Source: Paramecium tetraurelia (Eukaryota > Ciliophora > Oligohymenophorea > Peniculida > Parameciidae). From it: a DNA stretch of 64,000 nucleotides. The stretch is taken from assembly GCF_000165425.1 (NCBI RefSeq), contig NW_001799018.1, forward strand, positions 127,649 through 191,648, in the 5' to 3' direction. Shown in pieces: positions 12,542 through 25,900 of this stretch (within the stretch, counting starts at the first letter, position 1; every line of letters begins with the position of its first letter). The notes under the pieces were generated by a model that worked only from the letters and a program-made list of their open reading frames with translations, was not told where the DNA came from and searched no databases. The position numbers were made by a program, and so were the translations under genes.

Positions 12542-12911
12542 AAATATAATATAATCAATTAAGTATTATCAACAGAAATAATCAAATCTTACATTTTTTG
12601 GTCTTATTTTATAGACTTTTCTCATGATTGTTATATCTAATTTTATGGAAATGCAATAAATCAGATGAATTCGTATGAAAAATATTAGGAATTTACAGAA
12701 TTAATCAAAATTAATAAAAAAATGGGTTTAACAAATTATCAATATACAATTGAATAAGTATTTCAATCTATCTATTAAGTGAAATCAACTAGAGCTTTTG
12801 TATGATATTCTAAATTGTTTATGATCTTAAGCCTAGCGAACTTATTAAACCCTCATGGATTTATTATATATATATTAAATAAAATTAATCTATATAGTAT
12901 TACATATATTA
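12542..12911. other. Spacer holding a possible gene relic
   Basis: Between ELP2 and the VPS39-like gene. Apart from the relic at 12581-12805, listed separately, it is AT-rich with no recognised element. Confidence 0.5.
12581..12805 (+). pseudogene. Short protein-like relic, possibly RNase T2-derived
   Basis: A 74-codon frame without ATG near its start ends at TGA 12803-12805. It contains FWSYFIDFSHDCYIQFYGN, then YEKYQEFTELIKINKKMGL and YTIEQVFQSIYQVK. The order (W, then H-x-C, then a helix, then a G-L turn and a second helix) recalls the second catalytic block of RNase T2 proteins (W-x-KHGTC...). The normal KHGTC is not intact and no flanking domain is seen. If the likeness is real this is a decayed fragment. 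If not, it is an unrecognised exon. Low confidence. Confidence 0.25.
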
Positions 12912-15842
12912 ATGAAATTTGGAAGTGTATTTAATCCGAGAGGTGTTCTAGAGATAAACTACAAGATATCATCCATAGATGCTTATTAAAATGTCTTATA
13001 CACTGGAGATGAGAAAGGCACATTAAATAGGTAAATGATTAATTGATTTAGATATCAATTGTAGCCTGATTAAGCCATGATTATTCAAGCCAATTAAGCA
13101 TTATCTAAACCTTTGACCAAATCAAGGATTGATTAAATCAAAGTTTTCCCTTAAGCAAATGCTAATCTTTTGGTTTTATCAGATTAGACTTTATTTTTTG
13201 TTGAAGAAAAAACTCTGAAGGGCGAGTAAATCTCAAAAGAAAAGGTGTCGTTATTTGCCTTAAACGAATTTTCAAAAATAAATTAATTTGAGATAGTGAT
13301 AGTGACAAAGAAGAAGGAAGGCTTCATTTTATAGTACAATTAGAAAGCAGGGAAATTTGAATGTATGAGAGAGAGATTCTTGTTGCCAGACATTCCCGTA
13401 ACAATTGCATTTATAGGAAACTTATTTTATTTTGGAATATCGAAGAAAAATTATTCTGTGATAAATCTTGATGATAAATAACTACAAGTAGCCAATTTAA
13501 TTGTGGACATTGGCAATAATCCATATCTCAAGGCTACTGATAGTGATGAAATATTAATAATAACAACTAACAATGTGGGTATTTTTATTGGCAAAGATGG
13601 CTAAATGAAATAGAAGAGTACTATCCAAATACAAAACAAATCAATATAAATAATAACTATATTTAAGTAATATCTTATAGTACTATTCGATAACTTAATA
13701 CAAGTGTTCAATTTATTGGATTCTAAACCTATGAGTGATATCTAATTGTCATCGTCAGCTAAATGCATTACTTAAACATCAAACCATTTATTTTATGGAA
13801 GTTCTAGTGAAGTATGAATTATTGTATCAACATTTTTAGATCATCTACTTATATTAAACACCTCCTGAACAATAGATTTAAGATTTACTAAAGTAAGGTA
13901 AGGTGGAAGATGCACTTCAAGTATTTTAACAATACAATTAAAACTAAGATGCATCAAAGAATTAGTAATTGGAATAGTTAAAATTGGATTGTGGTTGGGC
14001 TTTGATTAGATAGATGTAGTTTTAGAATTCATTGAATTATATCTTATAAACAAACTTTGAACCAAGAGATTTCATTTGTTTGTTCCCAGATTATTACTAT
14101 GCTGTAGAGAAATTAGAATCAGTTAATCCAAATCCATCTTAGAATACTATTTCATTAATTATTGCTAAATATGTATAAGAAAACAATAAAGGTGATCCAA
14201 AGAAGAGTTAAGAATTAAAATTGTTAGCAAGAGAATTCTTGATTGAAATCTTAGAAAAGAAAAGAGCCATTCTAACTTCAACTCAATATGCATATTCAAT
14301 GAAGGATAAATTGACTTTGTTGACTAGTACTTAAATTTACAATCAAAATTAATGGCATGCTATACCATGTGAATAACTTTTGGAACTCATAGATTTTGCA
14401 TTAATAAAGGCATATTTAGAAGCTTTATAATTACCAAAATTGAAAAACTTTTTATCTTGTAATCAAATATATTGTTTATCTATGTATGCTGAATTATAGG
14501 CCATATTTTAAAATAATAAATAAATTGAACAATAATAAGGTATTTTAGCTAGGTTTTATGAATCGTTTAATAAAATCGATTTGTCTCTAGAAGTTTGGAG
14601 GACCATAGGTGGTGATTCGTTGAATTAATAAGTTCAACAAGAGGCTTGTGAAGAAACAACAAGAATACTCAAACAGAATCCAGATAAGAATAGAATATTC
14701 AAGTTCATTTTGTGGGTTTTCAAGAAGTAATTCAAAACAGGAATTTAAATCTTTTATGTGAGTGAAAGTATTGTATCTCCAGACTAAATGTTAAAATTCT
14801 TGGAAGAATAAGAAATGGAAGCAGATCTGAAGAGAAAATTAAAAGAAAAATACTTAGAAGTTTTAGTATTAGAGAAGTAGACAGAAGAAGAAAGATTCCA
14901 TACTTTATTAGCATATTCATACATAGATTCCTTATTTAATATATTCCCTAAGGACATCTCACCATCTTAGATTGATATGAAGAAGAATTAAATAGCTGGG
15001 GAAATATATTCTTCTTTGAAAAAGTACTTGAAAAATCCAAATGCCAAATACAATTCTTCTAGTATTTTGGAAAAGAAAGTAAAGGATTCTTGGATGATTG
15101 GAGAAGTAATCCTATTGTATGGTCGAGAGAAAAGACATGAGGAGGCATTGAGTCAATTATTAAATCTGGGATATTATGATTGGGCTGAGAAATATTGCTG
15201 TGATTACACTGACAATCTATTAACAAAACTATTCAAAAAGGTATGAAATATTGTTTAATCTAAAGTACAAAGAACTATATTTCTTTTTGGAAAGTAAATA
15301 CAAGGAAAGACCAACAGATCAGTAAACTTAATATGCATTTAGTTAAGTTAAAGTAATATAATTAAATATTTGAATCTAGATTACAATTAACAATTTCCTG
15401 AAGAAATATGCAACACATTCTCAATTAAATGCTTTAGAAGTATTAGAAATGATACCAGAGAATTGGATCTTAGCTGATTAAGGCGAAGATGATGGATTAT
15501 TTTAATTTTTAAATAGTGTGATAAGTAATTACAAAATTAATTGAAAGGCCATACATTACATTAGAAAAGATCAACCAAGGCTGCATTTCACTTATCAGAC
15601 ATGGATTTATTGAATGTTGAATGTCTGAATGCCAGTACTAAGTAAGCCAGTGTAAGGATTACATCTGAGAAGAAATGTGCTGTTTGTAGTAGATCAATAG
15701 GAGAAAAAGTAAAATTGTTTTAATTAACTTTTAGGTATTTGTCGTTTATCCAAATGCTGTCATTGCACATCATACATGTATTAAAAGTAATACTGTGTGT
15801 CCAACGACTGATAAAGATTTTGAAAAGTATTTTAAAATGTGA
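12912..15842 (+). CDS. VPS39/TGFBRAP1-family vacuolar tethering protein, 926 aa
   Basis: Six introns (21, 28, 25, 27, 23, 26 nt) give 927 codons. Residues ~1-290 form a CNH-type beta-propeller with degenerate repeats. The middle is a clathrin-repeat-like alpha solenoid (Vps39_1 region). The end has the Vps39_2 features: a basic helix (SHTLHQKRSTKAAFHLSDMD), then a zinc-binding C-x2-C ... H-x2-C site (KKCAVCSRSIGEK ... AHHTC). VPS39 (HOPS) or TGFBRAP1/VPS3 (CORVET) members bridge Rab proteins and SNAREs in endolysosomal fusion. Sequence alone does not tell which complex this serves. Confidence 0.85.
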
Positions 15843-16161
15843 ATGTGAGTTTATCAGATAAAATAAAAATTATATTTTATAACTAATTTTTGTACATAAA
15901 GTTAAAAATAATTTGTTAATTCGATATTAATTCTTAATAAATTCTTTTCTCCAGAATCCTAATCGACGTTCTATGCGATATAAAACTATTAAAATTTTCT
16001 TATCGCACCATTTCTGAAATCAATATCAACACATTAATTTAATTGGCTGATATTCAAATCATTCGGAAACATAAGTTTTATTCTCACTACGATTTTAATG
16101 TGAAACAAAAAATTGAAAAAACAATAATTATTTAATGTACCAGAACATATTTCAGAACTAC
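15843..16161. other. Intergenic
   Basis: AT-rich spacer between two plus-strand genes, with nothing recognised. Confidence 0.55.
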
Positions 16162-16793
16162 ATGGCCACTCCCTAAAGACAATACTATCCATAATGTGTT
16201 CCTTAGTACTATTATCCTGTTTAAAACACATCTTATCCATAATACCAAATAATGTAGGCTCAGCCTGTTCTCATTATAAAGAAGAAAGATGATCAAATAA
16301 AACAAGAGGATAATATTGTTTAAACAAGACCTTAAAAGTCTGTTTCTATTGTTGATTTTGAGAAAACCTCCGAATAGATATAAACACCTTCAGTTTAAAT
16401 CTAATCCGATGATAAAGGGAATAATTTAAAACCTAATTTGCTCGTGGACTCAACAAATATATAAAAAAACTTCTCTAAAGCCATAGTCCAATATGCTTTG
16501 AGATAAAAAAAAACTGTGTACCAGATCCTTGGAGAAGAAAAAGGAAATCAATTTCTGTTGTTCATGAGCGAACTTGTAAATCAGCTCAGAAATCTATTTC
16601 ATCTAGTGAAATACACCCAGGATGAAGAATATCTTAAAGCCATAAGAATTTTAGGGTATTTTTTTTGAATAATAATAGTAATAACTTTTTAAGGAAAGAA
16701 AGTACATGTTATATTTATAATTCAAAAATAAGATAAAAAACCAGTCACATCAAGCACAAAGCAATAGTAAAAAAAGTCCTATTAAAACTTTGA
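16162..16793 (+). CDS. Hypothetical protein, 202 aa
   Basis: One 23-nt intron gives 203 codons. The start is MATPQRQYYPQCVPQYYYPV, a Pro/Tyr/Gln-rich segment. A charged middle follows. The C-terminal ~80 residues are better structured (YQILGEEKGNQFLLFMSELV, then YLKAIRILGNNFLRKE, then KTSHIKHKAIVKKVLLKL) and look like a compact helical domain. Splicing is needed to join RILG to NNFLRKE. Unspliced, a TGA ends the frame eight bases after the junction. No named family was recognised. Confidence 0.6.
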
Positions 16794-17263
16794 AATTTAC
16801 AATATTTTTTTTTTATGTATGAATCCAGTATCTTGATTTGTCAGAAATTAAAAATAAAAATTTAATACAAATTCTTTTGTTTTATAACTTATTATCTAAT
16901 TAATCTAATTTATACGCATTTTATTAGAAGTAGAGAATATATTTTAACCTAACTCAATGATACTATTACATCATACGATTTGGAATCCTTCTAATTTCAT
17001 TGATTTTTCCTTAAATCCACTCCCTATTTAATAACACAATGCTTTTTAAATTTATTCAATAATACTCAGGTTTTCTTAGTAACCTTAGAATTTATGACTA
17101 CATTTCAAAATAAAATTCTCAAGTAAATAATTGAAATTCTTGTATTATTACGCTTTATTAAACATATACCATGGTGTCAATTAAAATGTTGTAAGGCCGC
17201 CCTCTCATTTGTATATTAATTAAAGCTATTTAAAAGGTTTTGTTTAATTTTATTATTTGATAA
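16794..17263. other. Intergenic
   Basis: About 470 nt upstream of the histidine kinase. Short open frames exist in all phases but none has a recognisable protein pattern. Confidence 0.5.
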
Positions 17264-19724
17264 ATGAAACCTGTTTCAAGATTGATAGTGATCCTATTTT
17301 AAATAAATGGATTGGGGTTTTCAATTTATTACTGTTTAACATCTTGGGAAAATACGAATTTAGCATATCTGACGATCTAAGCTCTATTGGCTCTATTATT
17401 ATTTTTTTTTTAGACCAAAAATAAACCAACACAATTCATTGGAAGCATAATATTGATACAATTAAGCTTATGTTTGTTTCTGATTTAAAATGAAAGAAAT
17501 TCATAGAATGAAAGTACAGCATATGTTATCATTGTTCATTTTATCACAACACAACTATTTGAAGATTTTAAAAGATTTCAAACATAGTATTTTTTTGTTA
17601 GATGTAGATTATTTTGGCTCGTTTTATTGCTTTAATCAAGTTTTTTGTAGATTGTTTACATATCTTAAACTTCTTAAATTGATATATCCTTTTATTAGTG
17701 CACATTTAGTTTGTTCTTCTCATTGTTGATTAATTTCACAAACGGAATGTAAAAGGTGGTCGCACCAAGAAACAAATTAAGTGATTCGTAACGAAATTAG
17801 AATACAGACTAATTAATAAACAGGAAAGAACGGGCATCTTCACAGTCAGATTCAGATAAGCTGTCTCCAAAAAGTAAGGAATACCCAATCTCTCATTTTT
17901 TCGTGCCTGATTACTCCTTTCCAAATCAAATTTTAAACCAGAACATACTAGATGTAATGATGTAATTTACTCATGAAGGCTTAGTGGTTTTAAGATTAAA
18001 CTAATTGAATTAAGAAATGGAGATAGTATTTTCAAATATAGCATCAAAAACATTATTTTCAGTTAATTCAGCCAAAGAAATAATTGATATTTTAAATACT
18101 TTAAACAGCCTTAAATATTAATAACATGATTCATAAGATGAAAATTTCTTAATGATGAACCAACAAAAATAATTGTGTAAGAGTATGGCATTTTTGAAGA
18201 GTGATCACATAAATTAATCCATTAATCCACACCACTAGATTTTATTTGAAATGAATCAAGAAAAAAACATTGTAAATTAATTCAAAGAAATATTTAGTAA
18301 GTTTAAATAAAATAGTTTTTAGAATGAATTTTTCACATTACATACAATATTTCCTAATAATGGGGTGACGATGTCTTAGAGTGATAGGAAGACGGAGAAA
18401 ATGTTGGAATTGACGATTTCAAAGAAGGAGAACAACCTATTCTTCCTATTGATTCGAGACATAACACACAAATAAAAAATCAAATATCTGAGAGAATATG
18501 ACCTATAGAAATCGAAGATGTTATCCTATGTAAGTCATGAATACAGGTCTCCCCTGAATTGCATTATTTAGATGATAGAGAATGTGTTGCACTCTAATTA
18601 ATTAACTATGGATAATTCTGAAATGCTTCAAGCTGCTTTGGACAATTCATATTATATATTAAATTTATCAAATGATTTACTGGATTTGGCTCAAATCAAA
18701 AACGGTAAATTTGCATTGCAATAAACAAGATTCAATTTGGAATAATTAATCAAAGAATGCTTGAAATTGTTTGCATTGAAGGCGAAGATATTGAAATTAA
18801 ATTTATCTTACATTTATGATAGCAAAGCTCCTTTTATAGTTGTGAGTGACAGAAATAGAATTAAATAAATTTTGGTGAATTTATTGAGCAATAGCTTTAA
18901 ATTTGCATCCAACTAAATAACAATTCTAGTATCTTACATAGACAACACAACAATTAGAATCGGGGTTTAAGATGATGGGATTGGCATATCTGATGACGAT
19001 TAGAAGAAACTCTTTAAACAATTCTCAAAAGTGAATTCTGAAGAGAGTAGAAAGAGAAATGAGAATGGAGTTGGATTAGGATTGGTCATCAGTAATCAGA
19101 TAGCAAGTTCTATTGGTTGCGGAGGCTTACAGATTGATTCAAAGTTAAATTAAGGTACCTATTTCTTCTTTAACTTGTAAATCTAATAAACTAGACTGAA
19201 GAAGGTGTCAAGTTATAGGGTAAAGGAAAATCCAGGATAGTCACAAGAAGTTGATGAAGGCTAGGCATTTCTGTTGGAACCCAAAAAGTCAGTTGAATTG
19301 GAACCACCCCCTATTAGATGTTCTCATGTTTTGATAGTTGATGACGAGATCTTTAATGTTTTTACCTTCACTAAATTACTGAATAAAAAGTAAGTATTGG
19401 CATTGATTAATTAGAAACATTGTGGATATAGATTCAGCTTCGAATGGCAGTGAATGCATTGAAAAATTAAAAAATAAAAAATGTTGCTAGACTTGTAGTG
19501 GCTATAGAATGATCTTTATGGACTTAGAAATGCCTATATTGAATGGTTTTAATGCGGCTAAGGAAGTGCTAAAGATTAATCCGAATTAAATTATTATTGC
19601 TTGTTCTGGCTATACAGATCATAAAGAGAAAGAATAGTGTTCAAAAATTGGTATTTTGAATTACCTAGTGAAGCCAATCAGAGACCAAGAACTAACAGAC
19701 ATTTTAACAGCGTATTATTTTTGA
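17264..19724 (+). CDS. Hybrid sensor histidine kinase with receiver domain, 811 aa
   Basis: One 25-nt intron gives 812 codons. The N-terminus has about five hydrophobic segments in the first ~190 residues (for example FIGSIILIQLSLCLFLI), so it is membrane bound. After a linker, HisKA carries the phospho-acceptor in LSYVSHEYRSPLNCIIQ (His ~425). HATPase_c follows with the N box LVNLLSNSFKFAS, G1 QDDGIGIS and G2 NGVGLGLVISNQIA. The C-terminal receiver has HVLIVDDE, phospho-Asp in MIFMDLEMPI (about 745), ACSGYTD and YLVKPI. The intron lies between VDDE and the following sheet. All catalytic boxes are intact. Input signal is unknown. A separate histidine phosphotransfer protein would be needed and is not in this window. 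Confidence 0.92.
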
Positions 19725-19818
19725 TTTGTAGTATAAATAATTTAACAATTATAAATAAAATCCCTGAAAAGATTGATTTAATGAGATTGAGATTTAATAT
19801 AAGGAACAAAACAATAAA

Positions 19819-20835
19819 ATGAATTCAGATTAGTTTAATCCTCAATCATACGAATTATAGAAACTGTATTAAATACGAGAGACTTTGCATTAATAGTAAA
19901 GATTATAATAACTCAATGCATTGTTGCAATAATAAAGAATGCAAATGATGAATTCTCCAACTTAGTAGTAACCTTCTGGAATAGTTAAATAAATCGAATA
20001 GACTTTTGAAACTAATATAAACAATTCTTCAAAATTAACATCTAGTAAAAATGCCTTTTTGTTTGCTTAAAGATTGAAAAACAAAGATTCAATATAGGAA
20101 CTAACTAAGATGATCAGAATATGTCCTTTGAATAATGAACAGACCTAAGAGTTGACATCACTAATTACTGAAAAATTGTTATTGAAACAATAGAAGGTTG
20201 ATTATGCCTAACAACACAATCTAATCATTTTGCATTTGCAAATAACCAATAAGTTGTCCATTGATGTTCTCTAATTCTATGTCTTTTTATTTGTTAGATT
20301 TCCTAATTTGTTGACTATTGTTGGAATAATAGAGAGTTGGTTATCAAATTCAGATAATGCTGTTGCCTATTTAGAAGAAGTGTGTTCTCATTTCATTAAA
20401 GAGATTTCAGGTACTCTGGTCTAATTCGTATGCAATAAGGATAACAAAAGTAATTATAAGGTAAGAGTTTTGATTATAAGATAGGGCAGATTGGAAATGC
20501 TAAGACTATTGATCAAATACATTGGGAATGAGGAATTATTGTCAGCCTTTATCATGTTGGATGTTACTGAGATGTTAGAGAACTGTATTGAACAACAATT
20601 TTATAAGGATACTTTTAAGGTGATCGTCACTTTTTTTGAGAATCCCAATTTCAATCATTATGTAATAAATTGAGGTTTATATTAGAAATCGATTGAGAAA
20701 GCAATTAAAAAACTATATGATAAATTAACTCCAGAATACAAATTGCAATTGGATTCATTAATTAAAGAGTATAAAAGAACTTGCGATAAGAACAAGGAGA
20801 AAGCACTTCAGAATTAGAAACCAGATGAGATTTGA
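19819..20835 (+). CDS. Hypothetical helical protein, 322 aa
   Basis: Two 24-nt introns give 323 codons. The first intron has no in-frame stop, so an isoform eight residues longer is possible. The second contains TGA and must be removed. N-terminal ~75 residues are Gln rich (LQQLNALLQQQRMQMMN). The rest is predicted all-helical with hydrophobic repeats (LIILHLQITNKLSIDVLQFY, then FVRFPNLLTIVGIIESWL), resembling an armadillo/HEAT-type solenoid without clear repeat consensus. The tail is charged (YKRTCDKNKEKAL). It lies 89 bp upstream of the Arp1-like gene. Function unknown. Confidence 0.6.
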
Positions 20836-20924
20836 TATTATATATAATAATGTATTTATGTGTTATTATAATGAGGAATCAAGACTTTATAAAATAAACA
20901 TATAAATTAAAATTAATTTATAAG

Positions 20925-22206
20925 ATGGATAATGACATATTTGCTAATAACTCGATTGTGATTGACATGGTAAGCAAGACTGAAATATCAATTAATAGGG
21001 TTCAAGTCAGATGAAGGCTGGATTTGGTGGAGATGACAAACCGAAATTGATTTTCAATTCATAGTAAATAAATTGAAAATAATTAAGTATTGGACGTCCC
21101 AAATATAAAGCCTTACCTGTAGCAAATAGTCAAGAATTTTATGTAGGAAATTAAATTACAGATAGTACAAGAGGGATGATGAAAATCAAATACCCCTATC
21201 AAAGAGGTGTGATCAAAGACATGAATGAAATGGATTAATTATGGAAATATACTTTCTAGGAATTGCATGGAAATCCAAAAGAAGTAATTATTAGATATAT
21301 CTTAGTGTCCAATCTTATTGACTGAACCTCCTTATGCATCATAATCATAGAAAGTGGAGATAGCAAAACAATTTTTTGAGAGCTATAATTGTCCAGCTTT
21401 GTTCTTTGCAGTATCCGGAGTCATCAGTTTATTTGCCAGTGGTAAGACAACGGGAGTCATTCTGGATGTTGGAGACACAGTATCTTAAAGTATTCCAATT
21501 TATGATGGATTCTACATTTAACACAGTGCATAGAGAGTAGATTTGGCAGGTAGAGATGTGACAGAAAATCTGAATAATTTGTTGAGAAGAGCAGGATACA
21601 CATTCACTACTACAGTAAGGAGTGTTAATTATCATAAAAGGCAGAATATGAAATTATAAAGAAGGTTAAGGAAAAAAGATGTTTCTTAAGTCCAGCCATG
21701 ATTGGAGAAGACAAGTTTTAGGAGGAGAGGAAGATCAAAGACCAATATATGTTACCAGATAACAGTACCATTGAATTGAGTTTTGAAAAATAAAGAGCAC
21801 CTGAGATTTTGATGTGTCCAGAAAAATATGGTCTAGAATTGAATTGTAATTTACAAAGAAAGTAAGTTTAGCTATTCCTGAAATTTTGGCAAATTCAATA
21901 TAGAAAGTTGATCTAGATTTGAGGAAACCATTATATAGTGAAATTGTATTGACAGGAGGTACATCCATGATGTAAGGATTTCCAGAGAGATTAATAGGAG
22001 AAGTAAAGAGATTAGTACCAAAGGAGGCTAAGGTATTAATATTGTGAATATCGAAGGTGAAAATTTGGGCCCCACCTGAAAGAATTACTTTGAGTTGGTA
22101 AGGTGGGTCAATTTTGTCTCATTTGGCATCATTCAAAAGTATGTGGATATTGAAGAAAGAGTTTGAAGATGAAGGAGAACGCATTTTAATCAAAAAATAA
22201 TTGTGA
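20925..22206 (+). CDS. Actin-related protein, Arp1 (centractin)-like, 376 aa
   Basis: Six introns (29, 24, 22, 26, 26, 24 nt) give 377 codons, the usual actin/Arp1 length. Seen: IVIDMGSSQMKAGFGGDDKP (phosphate 1), ILLTEPPYASQ, VILDVGDTVSQSIPIYDGF (phosphate 2), DLAGRDVTENL, LPDNSTIEL, RAPEILMCPE and LTGGTSMMQGFPERL (adenosine site), WAPPERITLSWQGGSILSHL. Features such as FFESYNCPALF and the LPDNST segment fit Arp1, the filament core of dynactin, better than conventional actin, though actin-like ciliate paralogues are numerous. Its stop is 39 bp from the convergent RPS23 stop. Confidence 0.8.
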
Positions 22207-22245
22207 GGTTTAGATAAATATATTTAATGGATTGTTATTGTACTG

Positions 22246-22697
22246 TCATTTTTCGACCTTGCCTAACCACAAAGCAAGTAATGATTTGCCTTTAACAGCG
22301 ATGATCTTGAATCTGACCCCTGGAATATCTCCGACTGCATGTCCCTTTCTTCCGAATCCAGCTACTGTGACTTCATCATTCTCATTTAAGAAGTTCAGAC
22401 AACCATCCTTTGGAACGAAGGCTGATATTTTTTTACCATTTTTCTTGAGCAATACTCTAACACACTTTCTGACGGCAGAGTTTGGTTATTTGGATTCACT
22501 AAAATATTATCATTTAATTATTACACTCCGATTTTTTCAACAACCAATCCCTTAGCATGTGATGCACCCATAAATGGATTTTTATATCTTGATCCAATCA
22601 TAGCCTTATTATATTCCTTATCAGCCCATCTATTAACTCTTCTGTGATCTTTGAGCTTTCTACCCGCTCGCATACCTCTTGGTTTTCCGACACCCAT
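22246..22697 (-). CDS. RPS23: Ribosomal protein uS12 (RPS23), 141 aa
   Basis: One 26-nt intron gives 142 codons. Start is [20 protein letters not shown], the conserved eukaryotic uS12 N-terminus. The accuracy-centre loop is intact across the intron: [20 protein letters not shown], where the PNS motif holds the hydroxylated proline in other species. [20 protein letters not shown] follows. The C-terminus is [11 protein letters not shown]. It is a decoding-centre protein of the small subunit. Codons are slightly richer in G/C than the neighbours, as expected for a highly expressed gene. Confidence 0.97.
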
Positions 22698-22982
22698 GAT
22701 TATAAATAAAAAGATTTTATTTATTTTTTCAAAATATTCTTAAAACAAATCAATCTAACTAATTTATCACAAAATATGAACTTATTCATAGTCAAATAAT
22801 GTTATAGGTAATTAATCCAGCATATGATATTATTCCTATGATCTAATTAGTAAAGAAATACTTTATTGAAATCCATATTGTTCAATAAAAGACAAGAACT
22901 AAAACACTCTAGATTAATTAAATATTATTATATATATATAAACATGAAATAATATACACAGCAAAAGATAAGAGGATGGATT

Positions 22983-25900
22983 TCAGCTACTACTTGAGCT
23001 TACTGTAAATGTTATGACTCTTCCTTATTTAAAGTGGCTAGAAGATCTATTATTCTTAGCACTGTTTAGATTATTCAAAGAAGTAGTGTTCTCAAATCCT
23101 AATCTTCGTTTTCCTTAAAGGAATATGTTTTGTTCCTCTTCTGGTTCTTACCTTTGAATGAGCAATCCAATTCTATCAATCAGTTTTTTGATTACAGCAT
23201 ATTCGTGAATCAAGAAGTTCATATGCTACTTTACATCTATAATCAATTAAAACAATATCAGTGAGGATGTTGAGGCTATAACAAACCATCCTAAATTAAG
23301 TTTTCCATTCTCCTCCAATTGATTTGTTTGTTGATTAATAGCAAAACCCAATATGAACATTTCAGCCAACCAAATTATCAATTCAGAACCTACTTGTTTG
23401 ATCAATTCATCCTTATCATCCAGAGGTTTCACTTTGATCAAGTAAGCAGCCATCCCCATGTTTAACATAGACACTAATCCAATCTGAATGCAAGGAATCG
23501 TATAAAATAACACTAGAAACATCATAAATAGCATTTTCTTAATCAATATGATGATGTTGAAATAATACGTGAATGGATTCTTCTCCAATTTAACGCCTTC
23601 ATAAATTGCTCCTAAATTATTTTGTATCACTTTCTATTTGAAAACATAATCTGGTTTCGACATGAACAATATTGATGAATAAATGAATCCCAGTTCTAAC
23701 AACAGTGCAATTGTGCAAAACACAAAACTCGAAAATAAGATTTGATCTCTCAAATACACATCCTTTAATTACAGAAACAACGCAAGATTATAATCAAAGG
23801 CTACAGCCATAAATGTTCGAATCACACCAGACATAAATTCCTAATTGATTTTTAATAGGGATTGTTATAAATTCCTTGTGATTCTATAGATGAAGAACGT
23901 ACAAACACTTTGTTCCTATGAATCAATGGGAGCATAAATAAAGGAATGCGAGATCTTCGTCAAAGTTGAAAAAAGCATCCTACATGCTATAAAGGTGACC
24001 AAGGTTGTTATGAATACAGTCAAAACAGTAATGATGTTCACATAAAAGACAGTGGAGTACCCTTCATTTCTAAACTTTGGATCTGCATCTGGTGTATTCA
24101 CATATTAACTAATGTATTATTCCAAATCAATATATTGTTTTAAAAAGTCGAATTGAGCAAATCCAAATATAGTAAAGTAATTTTTAACATTATATGGGTA
24201 TTCAACATTCAAAAATTATAAGTAAGATACTAATTGCAAGACATCCAGAAGGTTCCAAAATATGTTAAGTCCACCAAACAAGAATGCCAAAATAGCGAAT
24301 CCAAGGAGCAAGTATAAAATGTACCTACTCAATTTAATCAAACCATCAGTGGCACTCTCTGTTGAATTAGAGGGAGTTTGAAATTCCAAGAGTGATGTAA
24401 CATAATTTTTGTGTTCAAAGGAGTTACCTTATTAATTTTTGATGGCATCTTGATTTATTATCTGACAAATTAATTATGGATTGGAGACTACTGATTGCAA
24501 TTGAATATTTAATTCAAGAAATAAATGACTGTACTGATCAGAGTATTATGTTAAGTCTACAAAGGTGATGTCATATTGATTTAAATTATTGATTTTGAAT
24601 TTCATTATGGAATTGATACTTCCAGATATCGATACTAATTGATCAGTCTTAATCCTCACAGTTCTTTATGAATTGTACTTTACATCTTAAGGATTTAATT
24701 CAAATAGAATAGATGGGTAGAGGATCTTCTCGCATAAGGTCTAACATTGATAGCCATCTTCGACTTGACAGGAGTGATTACAACCATCATTGTTATCTAC
24801 ATTTCCATCATCACATTGTTCATTTTTGACTTTGATTCCATCTCCACAAATATTTACACATTGATCTCCCTAGACCTGATATCCTTACTCTTGATTGCAC
24901 ATTACACATCCAGATCCATCAGATTAATAGACCATACAATCTGTACAATTGTCTGATCTATTAACGCAAGTCTTACAACTTGGATCACAAGGTAAGCATA
25001 TGAATTCTTGAGTTAAATAGAATCCATCAATACAACCTGAACATCTCCCAGCATCACAAGAAGTGCATGTATAATCTAAACAAAAAGAGTTACCATTTAA
25101 ACACTTATAACAATTATCTCTGTAATTATTATTGCCATCATCACAGTCCTCATTCCATTGTAATATGCCATCTCCACACTTTGAATAACAATAATGAGTA
25201 ACTGGAGGATTGATATAATCTTAACAACTCAGACACTACTTGTCATTAGATTCATAATATCCTCTTCTACATTTGCAACTAAACTAAAGAGTATTATTTG
25301 TGATTTAAGGTTCCCTTGTACTAGGACATCTAGTACAGGATTGACTAGTGTTATTAGAACATTCTAGACATGATAAATGACACTCTAAGATTTATAAATA
25401 TAAGTGTACATCCACAAACATCAGATGATTGTTGAAAATATCCAGATTTACATGTACATGTTGAATTGTTAATACTCATGATTCTATATTGATCATCATA
25501 GCATGATGTACAAGTGTGAGCATCGAAACAAGTTTTGCATGTGGATGGACACTCTAATTAGTTAAGGAGTTATAAATACTTTGACAGATCAATTAACCAA
25601 CATCATAATACCCATCCATACAAATACAAGTGTCATTCGTAGGTGTTCTATAGTGGGCAGGGTAACATTAACTACATTGATCTTTTGTAAAATTGCACTC
25701 GAGACATAGATCTGAACATTTAGAACATACTAAATCATTATCCTCTTGAAAATAACCTGTTTGACATTCACAAGACGATGATTCTAATACTCTATTCTAT
25801 CCTGGAATACAAGCTAAACAATCTCTAGCTCTGTCTTAACACTTTCTACATGTCGGATAACATATATAGCAACTGAAATTCTCCATATAATATCCATCTA

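Noticed and set aside
22232..22555. A 107-codon ORF on the plus strand
   Set aside because: It is antisense to RPS23, whose protein sequence is unmistakable. The openness is a shadow.
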